33,806 nucleotides of DNA from Alphaproteobacteria bacterium. Its GTDB lineage: Bacteria; Pseudomonadota; Alphaproteobacteria; Rs-D84. Of this stretch, positions 15,153-22,089 are shown one piece after another. The position numbers were made by a program, and so were the translations under genes. Every line of letters begins with the position of its first letter. Position 1 is the first letter of the stretch. The stretch spans positions 1-33,806 of the forward strand of contig JAFTTY010000006.1 of the NCBI GenBank assembly GCA_017466525.1. The letters run 5' to 3'. The notes under the pieces were generated by a model. The model saw only the letters and a list, made by a program, of their open reading frames with translations. It ran no database searches and was not told where the DNA came from.

Positions 15153-15614
15153 TTAGAATGGAATATCGTCGCCAATGTCTGCAACGGATATTTCTTCGCG
15201 TGGGGTCGCCGCTGGTGCAGATGATGTGCCAAAGTCGCCACCACCCATTGAATCCATTGTTTTTGCCCCAGACAAAATTACCATTTGGCCGCCGAATGGA
15301 TTTAATACAACTTCTGTTGTATAAACATCTGCGCCTTGTTGATTTTGCCATTTACGTGTGCGCAATGAACCCTCTAAGTATAACTTTGTTCCTTTTTGCA
15401 ACATGCGTTCTGCAACTTCTACCAAATTTGGGTTAAAGATTACAACGCGGTGCCATTCGGTTTGTTCTTTTTGTTCGCCTGTTGCGCGGTCGCGCCAACG
15501 ATCAGATGTTGCCAATGAAAAACTGACCACTTTTTGACCGCTACCCATTGTGCGAACCTGGGGTTCTTGACCAATGTTGCCGACCAGAATAACTTTATTA
15601 ATGCTGCCTGCCAT
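15153..15614 (-). CDS. ssb: Single-stranded DNA-binding protein
   Basis: SSB coats single-stranded DNA in replication and repair. The 153-residue protein starts MAGSINKVILVGNIGQEPQV and has the OB fold with SFSLATSDRWRD, QTEWHRVVIFN and LEGSLRTRKWQ. A Gly/Ser/Ala linker and the acidic C-terminal tail DIGDDIPF follow; that tail binds partner proteins such as RecO. The start at 15614 has AAGGA just upstream; a longer in-frame start exists but lacks a ribosome binding site and an SSB-like sequence. It lies downstream of the S8 protease gene on the same strand across 92 bp and has its own probable promoter. Confidence 0.95.
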   Translation of the reverse strand: MAGSINKVILVGNIGQEPQVRTMGSGQKVVSFSLATSDRWRDRATGEQKEQTEWHRVVIFNPNLVEVAERMLQKGTKLYLEGSLRTRKWQNQQGADVYTTEVVLNPFGGQMVILSGAKTMDSMGGGDFGTSSAPAATPREEISVADIGDDIPF

Positions 15615-15648
15615 ATTCACTTCCTTTGTTTGTTTTTCCTTGTTTTGA

Positions 15649-15677
15649 ATTTGAGCAGGAATCATACGAAATTGCAA
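15649..15677 (-). promoter_or_regulatory. Possible promoter of ssb
   Basis: On the minus strand TTGCAA (15672-15677) and TCAAAT (15649-15654) are separated by 17 bp, about 35 nt before the ssb start. The -10 is a weak match. Confidence 0.35.
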
Positions 15678-15706
15678 GGATTTTTTATTGCGGAACTAAT
15701 GTGGTT

Positions 15707-17551
15707 TTAAAATTCTAATTTGCCCCGTCCAAGTATATAAAATTCATCAGTTCCGTATGGATTGTCAACAAAGCCAGCCGTTACAAATTTATATGTCGCG
15801 TTGTATTCCAATGTTGGTGTGTGATTTGTTAAATCAATGGTTGTGCCACGGAATGTATATTCGCCTGATGAAGTGCGTCCTGTTGGTATGTTCAGGTGTG
15901 CGTTGCCGCCGATAATCGTATCTGGGATGCCAATGCTGAAACTAAAATCCTTATAACGTGTGCCCATAAAAATAGATGCAGTATATACGTTAAAGAATCC
16001 GGAAATCATTGATTCGGGTGTTGGGCGTGGGTTCATTGTGCCGAATGTTGTGTGTTGAAATAATTCTGTGTTGCCAAGTTCGATTTTGTCATCATATCTG
16101 ATAAATGTCATGGTGTTACGTGTGTCGGATTGTAAAAATCCGTCTGCCATTAATAGGTCACTTTGTTTTGTGCCAAATGTGAATTTGCCAATTGTTGCCT
16201 GGGGGGTATTGTGTTCACGTAAACGTTCAAAGCCAATACTGCGGTTTTTGATCTTTATGTTGTCGTTTAATGATGTTTCAAATGCACGGCCATATGAATC
16301 AACAAATGCGAATTTTATATCTTTGGATTTTATTTGGTTGCCAATGGATGAACCAACACGTGCCTGGGTCAGGTTTACGGTCATACCGTCTGATAGTGGT
16401 ACCAAGGTTGTGCCAACAGGGCGGGTTGCGCGTTCCAGGTCCAGCATCCCGTGACCATATGTTTCGTCAATGCCGGCGACGCCCAAGTCACGTGCAGTTG
16501 TGAATAATAAGTGTGTTATTTCTGTGGATTTCATGTATGGGAATGCCTCGCGTATTACCGCGATGGCAGATGATACGATTGGGGCTGCAAAACTGGTTCC
16601 GTGTACGGGTTCTGATGTTTGTGGTGATGTTAAATTTGTGCCGGGGGCGGTTATGCAATAATTCATTGTGACACCACATGAATTACTAAAATCTGCCAAG
16701 GCGCCTGTTGCGTTGTCCCATGCGACGACGTTCACAACATGACCTTGTAATTCTGGGATAACATTTGGCATTGCCGCCAATGCATTTGGTTGTGTGCGAT
16801 ATTCATTGCCGGCCGCCCAGACAAAAATTGCATCTTTTTGTGTGGCAGCGTTTGTTAGTGAATTTATAAAACTTGCGCTGGTCAGATGTTCTAATTGACT
16901 GCGTGATTTTATTTGTGTGGCAGGTTTATCCATTGCCCAACTGAAATTGTAAACATTTGCATTGTTTGCAGATTCAATAACCGTGGCAATTTCATTAAAT
17001 GGCATAAAATTGCCATTGCGGTCAGATACCATGTACGAATTTACGGTTGCGTTTGGCGCAATCTGACCGGATGCGAAATGTGCGACATTCCCGCCGTGCC
17101 ATGTATTTTTGCCAGAATCAAAAACAGCGATTGTGGTGCCAAGACCTGTATAGCCACGTGCCAATGAATATGCCAGGCGAATTTCGTTATATTGATCGAT
17201 GTTTTTAGAATATTCGCTGTCTTGGATTATTCGATTGATGCTGGCGATGTCGACGTCGGCCCCAACATGATCGTATGTTGATGTTGTTGGTTGTAAAACG
17301 CGTGGGGTATTACTGTTTGATGATGAACCAGATGAAGAATTGCCAAGCAGCGCAATCCCGCCACCAACCAGTGCCAGTGCGGAACCTGCAATAATTGTGC
17401 CTGTTTTTATGCTGGATGTTTCTGATTTTGTGCATTCGTCCGGATGATAAAGGCGGTATATTTCGCTGTTGCAATTTTGTGCGTGAACGGGTGTGCAAAC
17501 TGTTGTTGCACATATAAGCGTTGCGATAAAATTTCTATATCTTGCCCACAC
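15707..17551 (-). CDS. Exported subtilisin-like (S8) serine protease with beta-rich C-terminal region
   Basis: A 614-residue protein from GTG 17551. The signal peptide ends TPVHA, a hydrophobic Gly/Ala segment (GSALALVGGGIALLG, about 56-70) and a Ser-rich linker follow. The S8 domain shows Asp145 (AVFDSG), His152 (WHGGNVA), oxyanion Asn249 (AAGN) and Ser320 (HGTSFAAP). Only 7 residues separate Asp and His; subtilisin has 32. The C-terminal ~230 residues are beta-rich and end in Phe (GRGKLEF), reminiscent of S8 autotransporters, though shorter than a full autotransporter barrel module. It may be surface-anchored. The GTG is 6 nt after a TATATT box with no Shine-Dalgarno: probably leaderless. 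A TTG six codons upstream lies in the promoter. Confidence 0.82.
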   Translation of the reverse strand: MWARYRNFIATLICATTVCTPVHAQNCNSEIYRLYHPDECTKSETSSIKTGTIIAGSALALVGGGIALLGNSSSGSSSNSNTPRVLQPTTSTYDHVGADVDIASINRIIQDSEYSKNIDQYNEIRLAYSLARGYTGLGTTIAVFDSGKNTWHGGNVAHFASGQIAPNATVNSYMVSDRNGNFMPFNEIATVIESANNANVYNFSWAMDKPATQIKSRSQLEHLTSASFINSLTNAATQKDAIFVWAAGNEYRTQPNALAAMPNVIPELQGHVVNVVAWDNATGALADFSNSCGVTMNYCITAPGTNLTSPQTSEPVHGTSFAAPIVSSAIAVIREAFPYMKSTEITHLLFTTARDLGVAGIDETYGHGMLDLERATRPVGTTLVPLSDGMTVNLTQARVGSSIGNQIKSKDIKFAFVDSYGRAFETSLNDNIKIKNRSIGFERLREHNTPQATIGKFTFGTKQSDLLMADGFLQSDTRNTMTFIRYDDKIELGNTELFQHTTFGTMNPRPTPESMISGFFNVYTASIFMGTRYKDFSFSIGIPDTIIGGNAHLNIPTGRTSSGEYTFRGTTIDLTNHTPTLEYNATYKFVTAGFVDNPYGTDEFYILGRGKLEF

Positions 17552-17557
17552 ATTATT

Positions 17558-17585
17558 AATATAATACAAATGAATTGTTTGTCAA
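17558..17585 (-). promoter_or_regulatory. Promoter of the S8 protease (leaderless geometry)
   Basis: On the minus strand a consensus TTGACA (17580-17585) and TATATT (17558-17563) are 16 bp apart. Six bases separate the -10 from GTG 17551, which puts the expected +1 on the start codon. Confidence 0.65.
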
Positions 17586-17630
17586 GATTAATAAAAGGTT
17601 GGGAAAAATTGGACAAAATTAACATTTTAC

Positions 17631-17659
17631 TTGATTTTTTCATAAGTTTTGGCTATTAT
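17631..17659 (+). promoter_or_regulatory. Promoter of rpsB-tsf
   Basis: TTGATT (17631-17636) and TATTAT (17654-17659) are separated by 17 bp. Transcription would begin near 17666, giving a leader of about 109 nt. Confidence 0.6.
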
Positions 17660-17665
17660 CGTGGC

Positions 17666-17774
17666 ACGCACGTTGTGCGAAGAACACAGCCGTTGTGCAA
17701 AATTTGTGTCTGGGGTGCTTTAATTCCGGTCTGATGCATGCGGTGAGGATAATAACACAAAAAAGGATAAAATC
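17666..17774 (+). promoter_or_regulatory. Structured rpsB leader, candidate S2 autoregulatory region
   Basis: The leader holds a small hairpin CGCAC-GTT-GTGCG at its start, a direct repeat of CGTTGTGC, and ACACA...TGTGT arms able to enclose the second copy. AAGGA lies just before the ATG. Ribosomal protein S2 represses its own operon through the rpsB leader in gammaproteobacteria; a similar role here is inferred from position and structure only. Confidence 0.35.
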
Positions 17775-18626
17775 ATGGCATTGCCAACATTTACAATGAA
17801 ACAGTTGATGGAAGCAGGTGTTCATTTTGGTCACCACACACGTCGCTGGAATCCGTTGATGACACCATATGTTTATGGCGTTAAAGATAAAATTCACATC
17901 ATTAACTTGAACAAGACGGCACCTTTGTTGCATCGTTCTTTGGTCGCGCTGGAAGCGATTGCTGCCGCAGGTGGCAAGGTTTTGTTTGTTGCAACCAAGC
18001 ATCAGGCAAAAGACATCGTTAAAGATGCCGCAGAACGTTGTGGTCAGTATTATGTTAACAATCGCTGGTTGGGCGGTATGTTGACAAACTGGACAACAGT
18101 TTCACAGTCTATCCGTCGCTTGAAAAAGATGGAAGCAGATATCGCAAATGCAGAAAAATTGGGCTTAACCAAGAAAGAAGTTGGTGTTATGACCAAGGAA
18201 GTTGAAAAACTGCGCGGTATTTTCGGGGGTATCATGGAAATGCACGGTACACCACAGGCGATGATTGTTATTGACGTGCCACGTGAAATGAATGCAGTTC
18301 GCGAAGCGAAAAACTTGGATATTCCAACAATTGCAATTTGCGATACAAACGCAAATCCAGAAATGGTTGACTATCCAGTCCCAGGTAATGATGACGCGTC
18401 ACGCGCAACACAGTTGTATTGCGACTTGTTCGTAGATGCGATTTTGTCTGGTATCGAAAAACGTTTGGGCGGTGCGGCTGGTAAGAAAGCAGAAGCTGAT
18501 ATCAAGGCTGATGTTGCAGACGAATTGGAAGATGAAATCAAAGAAAAAGAAGCAAAAATCAAATCCAAAACGTCCGAAGCGCGCGCAGAACGTCGTGGCA
18601 AATTGGCAGAAAAAGCAGATAAATAA
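17775..18626 (+). CDS. rpsB: 30S ribosomal protein S2
   Basis: A 283-residue small-subunit protein, first gene of the classical rpsB-tsf operon. Diagnostic blocks are MKQLMEAGVHFGHHTRRWNP (12-31), YVNNRWLGGMLTNW, MHGTPQAMIVIDVPREMNAV and GNDDASRATQLYCDLF. The C-terminus carries a charged Lys/Glu/Ala-rich extension (about 235-283), longer than in E. coli S2, as seen in other Alphaproteobacteria. AAGGA serves as ribosome binding site. A 68-bp gap with a hairpin separates it from tsf. Confidence 0.97.
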   Translation: MALPTFTMKQLMEAGVHFGHHTRRWNPLMTPYVYGVKDKIHIINLNKTAPLLHRSLVALEAIAAAGGKVLFVATKHQAKDIVKDAAERCGQYYVNNRWLGGMLTNWTTVSQSIRRLKKMEADIANAEKLGLTKKEVGVMTKEVEKLRGIFGGIMEMHGTPQAMIVIDVPREMNAVREAKNLDIPTIAICDTNANPEMVDYPVPGNDDASRATQLYCDLFVDAILSGIEKRLGGAAGKKAEADIKADVADELEDEIKEKEAKIKSKTSEARAERRGKLAEKADK

Positions 18627-18645
18627 TTATCTGGTTATACTATAA

Positions 18646-18667
18646 GTGTGGGGCGAACACCCCACAC
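18646..18667 (+). other. Hairpin between rpsB and tsf without T tract
   Basis: GTGTGGGG (18646-18653) pairs perfectly with CCCCACAC (18660-18667). No run of Ts follows, so it should act as an attenuator, pause or mRNA-end stabiliser that adjusts tsf expression relative to rpsB rather than as a full terminator. Confidence 0.6.
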
Positions 18668-18694
18668 GTACTTTAAAAATTATGGGAGATTACA

Positions 18695-19411
18695 ATGGCA
18701 GAAATTACAGCAAAATTAATTCAGCAATTGCGTGAAAAAACATCCGCCGGTATGATGGACTGTAAAAAGGCGTTGATTGAAAATAACGGTGACATCGAAG
18801 CTGCTGCTGATTGGTTGCGTCAAAAGGGTATCGTAAAGGCAGCGTCCAAGGCAGGTCGTGTTGCGGCATCTGGTTTGGTTACAGTTGTAAAATGTGATAA
18901 TATGGGTTGCGTTGTTGAATTGAATGCAGAAACAGACTTTGTTGCAAAAAATGAGAAGTTCCAAAAATTGGTCGCAGATGTTGCAGCCAAGGCAATGGAA
19001 TTAAAGGGTGATTTCGATGCAACAATGGCGGCTGTAAAAGACGATATCGCAGCAACAATTTCAACAATTGGTGAAAATATGAACCTGCGCCGTATCGCAA
19101 AGGTCGAAGGTGATAAAATCTTTACATATATTCACAATGCATTGGTCCCAGGTATGGGCCAGATTGGTGTTGCGGTTGCAATCAATGGAACAGATGAAAA
19201 AATCGATGAAATTGGTTCGAAAATCGCCATGCATATCGCGGCAAACAAACCTGAATTTATGACAATTGCAGACGTTGATCCGGTTGCTGTTGAACGTGAA
19301 AAGAAAGTATTTATCGAATCAGGCGCAACAGCTGGTAAACCAGAAAACATCGTTGAAAAGATGGTCGAAGGTCGTATCAAGAAATACTATGGCGAATCTG
19401 TTTTAGAATAA
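18695..19411 (+). CDS. tsf: Elongation factor Ts, interrupted by an in-frame UAA before its C-terminal part
   Basis: EF-Ts is the guanine-nucleotide exchange factor of EF-Tu. The N-terminal UBA-like domain (LIQQLREKTSAGMMDCKKAL), the catalytic TDFVAKNEKF motif (about 75-84) and the core domain with HIAANKPEFM are all normal. The frame stops at TAA 19409-19411 after 238 residues, short of the ~280-300 usual in Proteobacteria. Immediately after the stop the same frame continues for 50 codons with the conserved EF-Ts C-terminus (QPFVIDPSKTV, GFAYYVLGEDIEK) to a second TAA at 19562. A GAA-to-TAA change would explain it. Options are a nonsense mutation with a functional truncated protein, stop-codon readthrough, or a sequence error. 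AUG is preceded by GGGAG. Confidence 0.9.
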   Translation: MAEITAKLIQQLREKTSAGMMDCKKALIENNGDIEAAADWLRQKGIVKAASKAGRVAASGLVTVVKCDNMGCVVELNAETDFVAKNEKFQKLVADVAAKAMELKGDFDATMAAVKDDIAATISTIGENMNLRRIAKVEGDKIFTYIHNALVPGMGQIGVAVAINGTDEKIDEIGSKIAMHIAANKPEFMTIADVDPVAVEREKKVFIESGATAGKPENIVEKMVEGRIKKYYGESVLE

Positions 19412-19564
19412 CAGCCATTCGTTATTGACCCATCAAAGACAGTAAAACAGATTATCGAGGAAGCCAACGGTAAATTGGCAGGCTTTGCATACTATGTCTT
19501 GGGTGAAGATATTGAAAAACGCGAAGACAATTTGGCAGACGAAGTTGCCAAAATGTTGGGCTAA
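19412..19564 (+). other. tsf: Conserved tsf 3' coding segment beyond the in-frame UAA
   Basis: These codons are in the tsf frame directly after UAA 19409-19411 and encode the last 50 residues of EF-Ts: QPFVIDPSKTVKQIIEE, a middle GKLAGFAYYVLGEDIEKRED, and an end LADEVAKMLG. The match to the C-terminal module that contacts EF-Tu is clear. No frameshift or second stop is present and codon use matches the upstream part, so there is no visible decay. The segment has no start codon or ribosome binding site of its own. Confidence 0.85.
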
Positions 19565-19580
19565 AAATACATTTATTAAA

Positions 19581-19607
19581 AAAAATCCCACACATGTGGG
19601 ATTTTTT
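19581..19607. terminator. Bidirectional terminator between tsf and pgk
   Basis: An 11-bp stem, AAAAATCCCAC (19581-19591) with its complement (19596-19606), around ACAT. A and T tracts serve both convergent operons. Confidence 0.88.
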
Positions 19608-20775
19608 ATTTGTTTTCAAGGATTGCAATGCCGGGCAGGGTGCGACCCTCAATAAATTCCAGGAATGCGCCACCACCGGTTGAAACGTATGTTATATCAT
19701 CTTTGACACCGCATGCTTCCAGTGCGGCGACGGTGTCACCGCCACCAACAATACTTTCCAGTTTGCCGGCGCGTGTTTGTTCGGCAATTGCGTTTGCAAT
19801 CGCAAATGAGCCGTATGACCATGTTGGTTGCCATTCAGCCATGCCGACGGTTCCATTCCAAATTACTGTTTTTGCGTTGCGGATTGCATCAACGTCGCGT
19901 TCGGTTGTGCGTTCACCTGCGTCAATGATAACATCATCGTCTTCTATTTCGGTAAAGTCTTTGTTTGTACGTTCTGCATCACGGTCAAATACTTTGGCGA
20001 CACCTTTGTCCAGTGGTAACAGTACATTGCAATTGTGTTCGTGTGCATAATCTAATATTTCCAGGGCGGTGTCTTTCTGGTCTGCTTCGTACAGTGAATT
20101 TCCAACGCGTCCGCCCTGGGCAAAATTGAATGTTGTGCCCAATGCGCCACCAATAATCAATGTGTCTGATAATTTTGCCAATGCTTTTAAAACGCCGATT
20201 TTTGTTGAAACTTTGCTGCCGGCGACGATGGACAGCAGTGGGCGTTTTGGATTTTCCATAACCGCAGTCAGGTGTTCGATTTCAGACGCCAATAATTTGC
20301 CCGCGTATGATGGCAGGATTTCTGCCACGCCGACAGTGCTGGCGTGTGCACGATGTGATACGGCAAATGCGTCATTTACAAAAATATCGAATCCGCGTGC
20401 CAGGTCCGCTGCAAATGTTGGGTCGTTTTGTTCTTCGCCTGGGTAAAAACGGACATTTTCCAACATAACAATATCGCCATCTGACATCTGTGACATGAAT
20501 TCGCGGTCCAGGCAATCTGGAATTAATTTAATGCCCATGTATTCGGCGATTGGGGCCATGGTGTATTCCATGTTGCGTGTTCCCTTTGGACGGCCGCGGT
20601 GTGCAACAATTACAATGCGTGCGCCGGCGTCGCGCAGGGCGTTGATTGTCGGCATGCTTTGTTCAATTCTGAATGGGTCAGTGATTTTGCCATCGACAAT
20701 TTGAACGTTAAAGTCGTCGCGCAATAAAACATATTTGCCACGAACGTCGATATTTTCAATTGTTCTTAATTTCAT
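19606..20775 (-). CDS. pgk: Phosphoglycerate kinase
   Basis: A glycolytic enzyme converting 1,3-bisphosphoglycerate and ADP to 3-phosphoglycerate and ATP. The 389 residues cover both lobes: substrate motifs RDDFNV (19-24) and HRGRPKG (59-65), ENVRFYPGEE, NDAFAVSHRAHAS, the hinge VAGSKVSTKIGVLKAL, and the nucleotide loop GGGDTVAAL with STGGGAFLEFIEG. Two changes from the usual motifs stand out: DFNVP is DFNVQ, and GGAM/GGAK-type loops read GGALGTTFNFAQG. The gene starts inside the 3' end of rnhB (20-bp overlap), with AAAGGA before the ATG, so the two are translationally coupled. Confidence 0.95.
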   Translation of the reverse strand: MKLRTIENIDVRGKYVLLRDDFNVQIVDGKITDPFRIEQSMPTINALRDAGARIVIVAHRGRPKGTRNMEYTMAPIAEYMGIKLIPDCLDREFMSQMSDGDIVMLENVRFYPGEEQNDPTFAADLARGFDIFVNDAFAVSHRAHASTVGVAEILPSYAGKLLASEIEHLTAVMENPKRPLLSIVAGSKVSTKIGVLKALAKLSDTLIIGGALGTTFNFAQGGRVGNSLYEADQKDTALEILDYAHEHNCNVLLPLDKGVAKVFDRDAERTNKDFTEIEDDDVIIDAGERTTERDVDAIRNAKTVIWNGTVGMAEWQPTWSYGSFAIANAIAEQTRAGKLESIVGGGDTVAALEACGVKDDITYVSTGGGAFLEFIEGRTLPGIAILENK

Positions 20776-21382
20776 TGTTTATCCTTTCCTTAATTGGACC
20801 AAAACTTTTTCGATAATGCTGATTTATACCATATAAATCAATCGCCTGTAAATGAGATTTTGTTGGATAACCTGCGTTTTTGTCCCAACCGTATTGTGGA
20901 TATTGTGTGGATAGTTCGGACATTATTTTGTCGCGTGTTTCCTTGGCGATAATAGAAGCGGCGGCGATTGATAGCGATTTCGCGTCGCCTTTTATAATGG
21001 CTTGACCTGTCAAATTGTGTGGCAATCTGTTCCCGTCTGCAAGTATGTATTCTGGTTTTAAACTTAAATTATTTACGGCGCGTGTCATTGCCTGCATTGA
21101 TGCCCATAAAATGTTAAGTTCATCAATTTCGGATGGGCTGCATTCTGCAACTGCCCAAATTGTGTTTTGGGTAATCCATTCGTATGCCAATGCACGTTGG
21201 CGTGCAGTCATCTTTTTAGAATCACGAATGATTACGGGTATTTCAATGTCGCGATTTGGAAAAATAACCGCGCCGGCAACGACAGGGCCGCATAGTGGAC
21301 CGCGTCCAGCCTCGTCCACGCCGGCAACCAGTTTGTGGCCACTTGCAATTTCTATGCTAAAATCGGGTTCTGTTATAATCAT
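20756..21382 (-). CDS. rnhB: Ribonuclease HII
   Basis: RNase HII cuts the RNA strand of RNA-DNA hybrids and removes misincorporated ribonucleotides. The 208-residue protein has the metal-binding acidic residues in VDEAGRGPL (22-30; Asp23, Glu24), the RDSKKMT motif, ILADGN (about 115) and KGDAKSLSIAAASIIAKETRD (about 130-150, split here around the conserved Asp). Length and order are standard. The last 20 bases overlap the start of pgk. Upstream lies a divergent pair of small membrane protein genes. Confidence 0.95.
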   Translation of the reverse strand: MIITEPDFSIEIASGHKLVAGVDEAGRGPLCGPVVAGAVIFPNRDIEIPVIIRDSKKMTARQRALAYEWITQNTIWAVAECSPSEIDELNILWASMQAMTRAVNNLSLKPEYILADGNRLPHNLTGQAIIKGDAKSLSIAAASIIAKETRDKIMSELSTQYPQYGWDKNAGYPTKSHLQAIDLYGINQHYRKSFGPIKERINNEIKNN

Positions 21383-21433
21383 TGTATAAAATATAGCAAT
21401 AAAATGAAAAGAATACCAAACTTTATTTTGTTA

Positions 21434-21462
21434 TTGACAAATAATCGTTTTTGTGATAAGAT
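21434..21462 (+). promoter_or_regulatory. Promoter of the two small membrane protein genes
   Basis: A consensus TTGACA (21434-21439) and TAAGAT (21457-21462) are separated by 17 bp; AAAGGA precedes ATG 21496. Confidence 0.65.
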
Positions 21463-21495
21463 TCTGTCAGCTAAAAACAAATAAAAGGATTTAAA

Positions 21496-21801
21496 ATGAC
21501 AGAAAAAGAAAGAGTAGCAAAAGAACTGCGCAAAAAAATGAATTGGTATTTGGCGCGTGTGAAATTGAATAAGTTGGCAGGCAATGCGGCATATGTTGCA
21601 GCCGTTATGGTCAGTGCACCATATATTATGCGTTTTTATGAAACGGGGCATTTGGGTGCGTTTGTGGTTCCAGGGTTGGCGTTCTTTTTGGCCAAGATGG
21701 CAAATTGGTCTGTAGAAGACGCAAACAATACCTTGGCAGCAAAGCGTGATAATATGAATCAAAGAATGCAAAGGCTGCTGGCAAGTCAAAAAACACGATA
21801 G
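21496..21801 (+). CDS. Small two-helix membrane protein, unknown
   Basis: A 101-residue protein I do not recognise. It begins with a charged helix (MTEKERVAKELRKKMNWYL), followed by two hydrophobic segments: about 29-46 (NAAYVAAVMVSAPYIMRF) and about 52-68 (GAFVVPGLAFFLAKMAN). A charged tail ends QKTR. No signal peptide. It has a strong promoter and AAAGGA ribosome binding site, and the stop is TAG. The second gene begins 15 bp later. Both genes end in the same 15-nt string TCAAAAAACACGATA, which hints at a common origin or duplication of the tail. Confidence 0.75.
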   Translation: MTEKERVAKELRKKMNWYLARVKLNKLAGNAAYVAAVMVSAPYIMRFYETGHLGAFVVPGLAFFLAKMANWSVEDANNTLAAKRDNMNQRMQRLLASQKTR

Positions 21802-21816
21802 TTAAGGGAATCTCTT

Positions 21817-22062
21817 ATGGACGATGGTAAAAAGAAGAATGATATTCCACGTGTTTTTGAGTTGATTTATCTGATTATGAACGGCTTTGCGGTTGGGAAT
21901 ACGATTAATGCAACCAGGGATATGGTTAATAACGGGTATAGCCAAGAAAAAATGGCAATTCTGGGTCTGTGGGCGTTGCTAAGCGTTTATTCTGGAGCCC
22001 GTTGGTATCAGTTGTTTCACAAGAACAAAAATAACAACAATAATAATCAAAAAACACGATAA
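21817..22062 (+). CDS. Small two-helix membrane protein, unknown
   Basis: An 81-residue protein without recognisable family. Hydrophobic segments lie at about 16-30 (ELIYLIMNGFAVGN) and about 46-63 (MAILGLWALLSVYSGARW), followed by an Asn-rich stretch KNKNNNNNNQKTR. Topology resembles the gene upstream and the last four residues are identical. It lies 15 bp downstream of that gene in the same transcript and ends at a shared terminator with the lytic transglycosylase gene. The two may form a complex (inference). Confidence 0.7.
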   Translation: MDDGKKKNDIPRVFELIYLIMNGFAVGNTINATRDMVNNGYSQEKMAILGLWALLSVYSGARWYQLFHKNKNNNNNNQKTR

Positions 22063-22064
22063 AG

Positions 22065-22089
22065 AAAACGCCCGGTTTGGGCGTTTTTT
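22065..22089. terminator. Bidirectional terminator
   Basis: AAAACGCCC (22065-22073) pairs with GGGCGTTTT (22079-22087) around GGTTT, followed by Ts; convergent with the transglycosylase gene ending at 22088. Confidence 0.87.

Noticed and set aside
19409..19411. Reassigned UAA codon in this genome
   Set aside because: UAA ends most genes in the window at the expected position; UAG and UGA are also used as stops, so global recoding is not supported.
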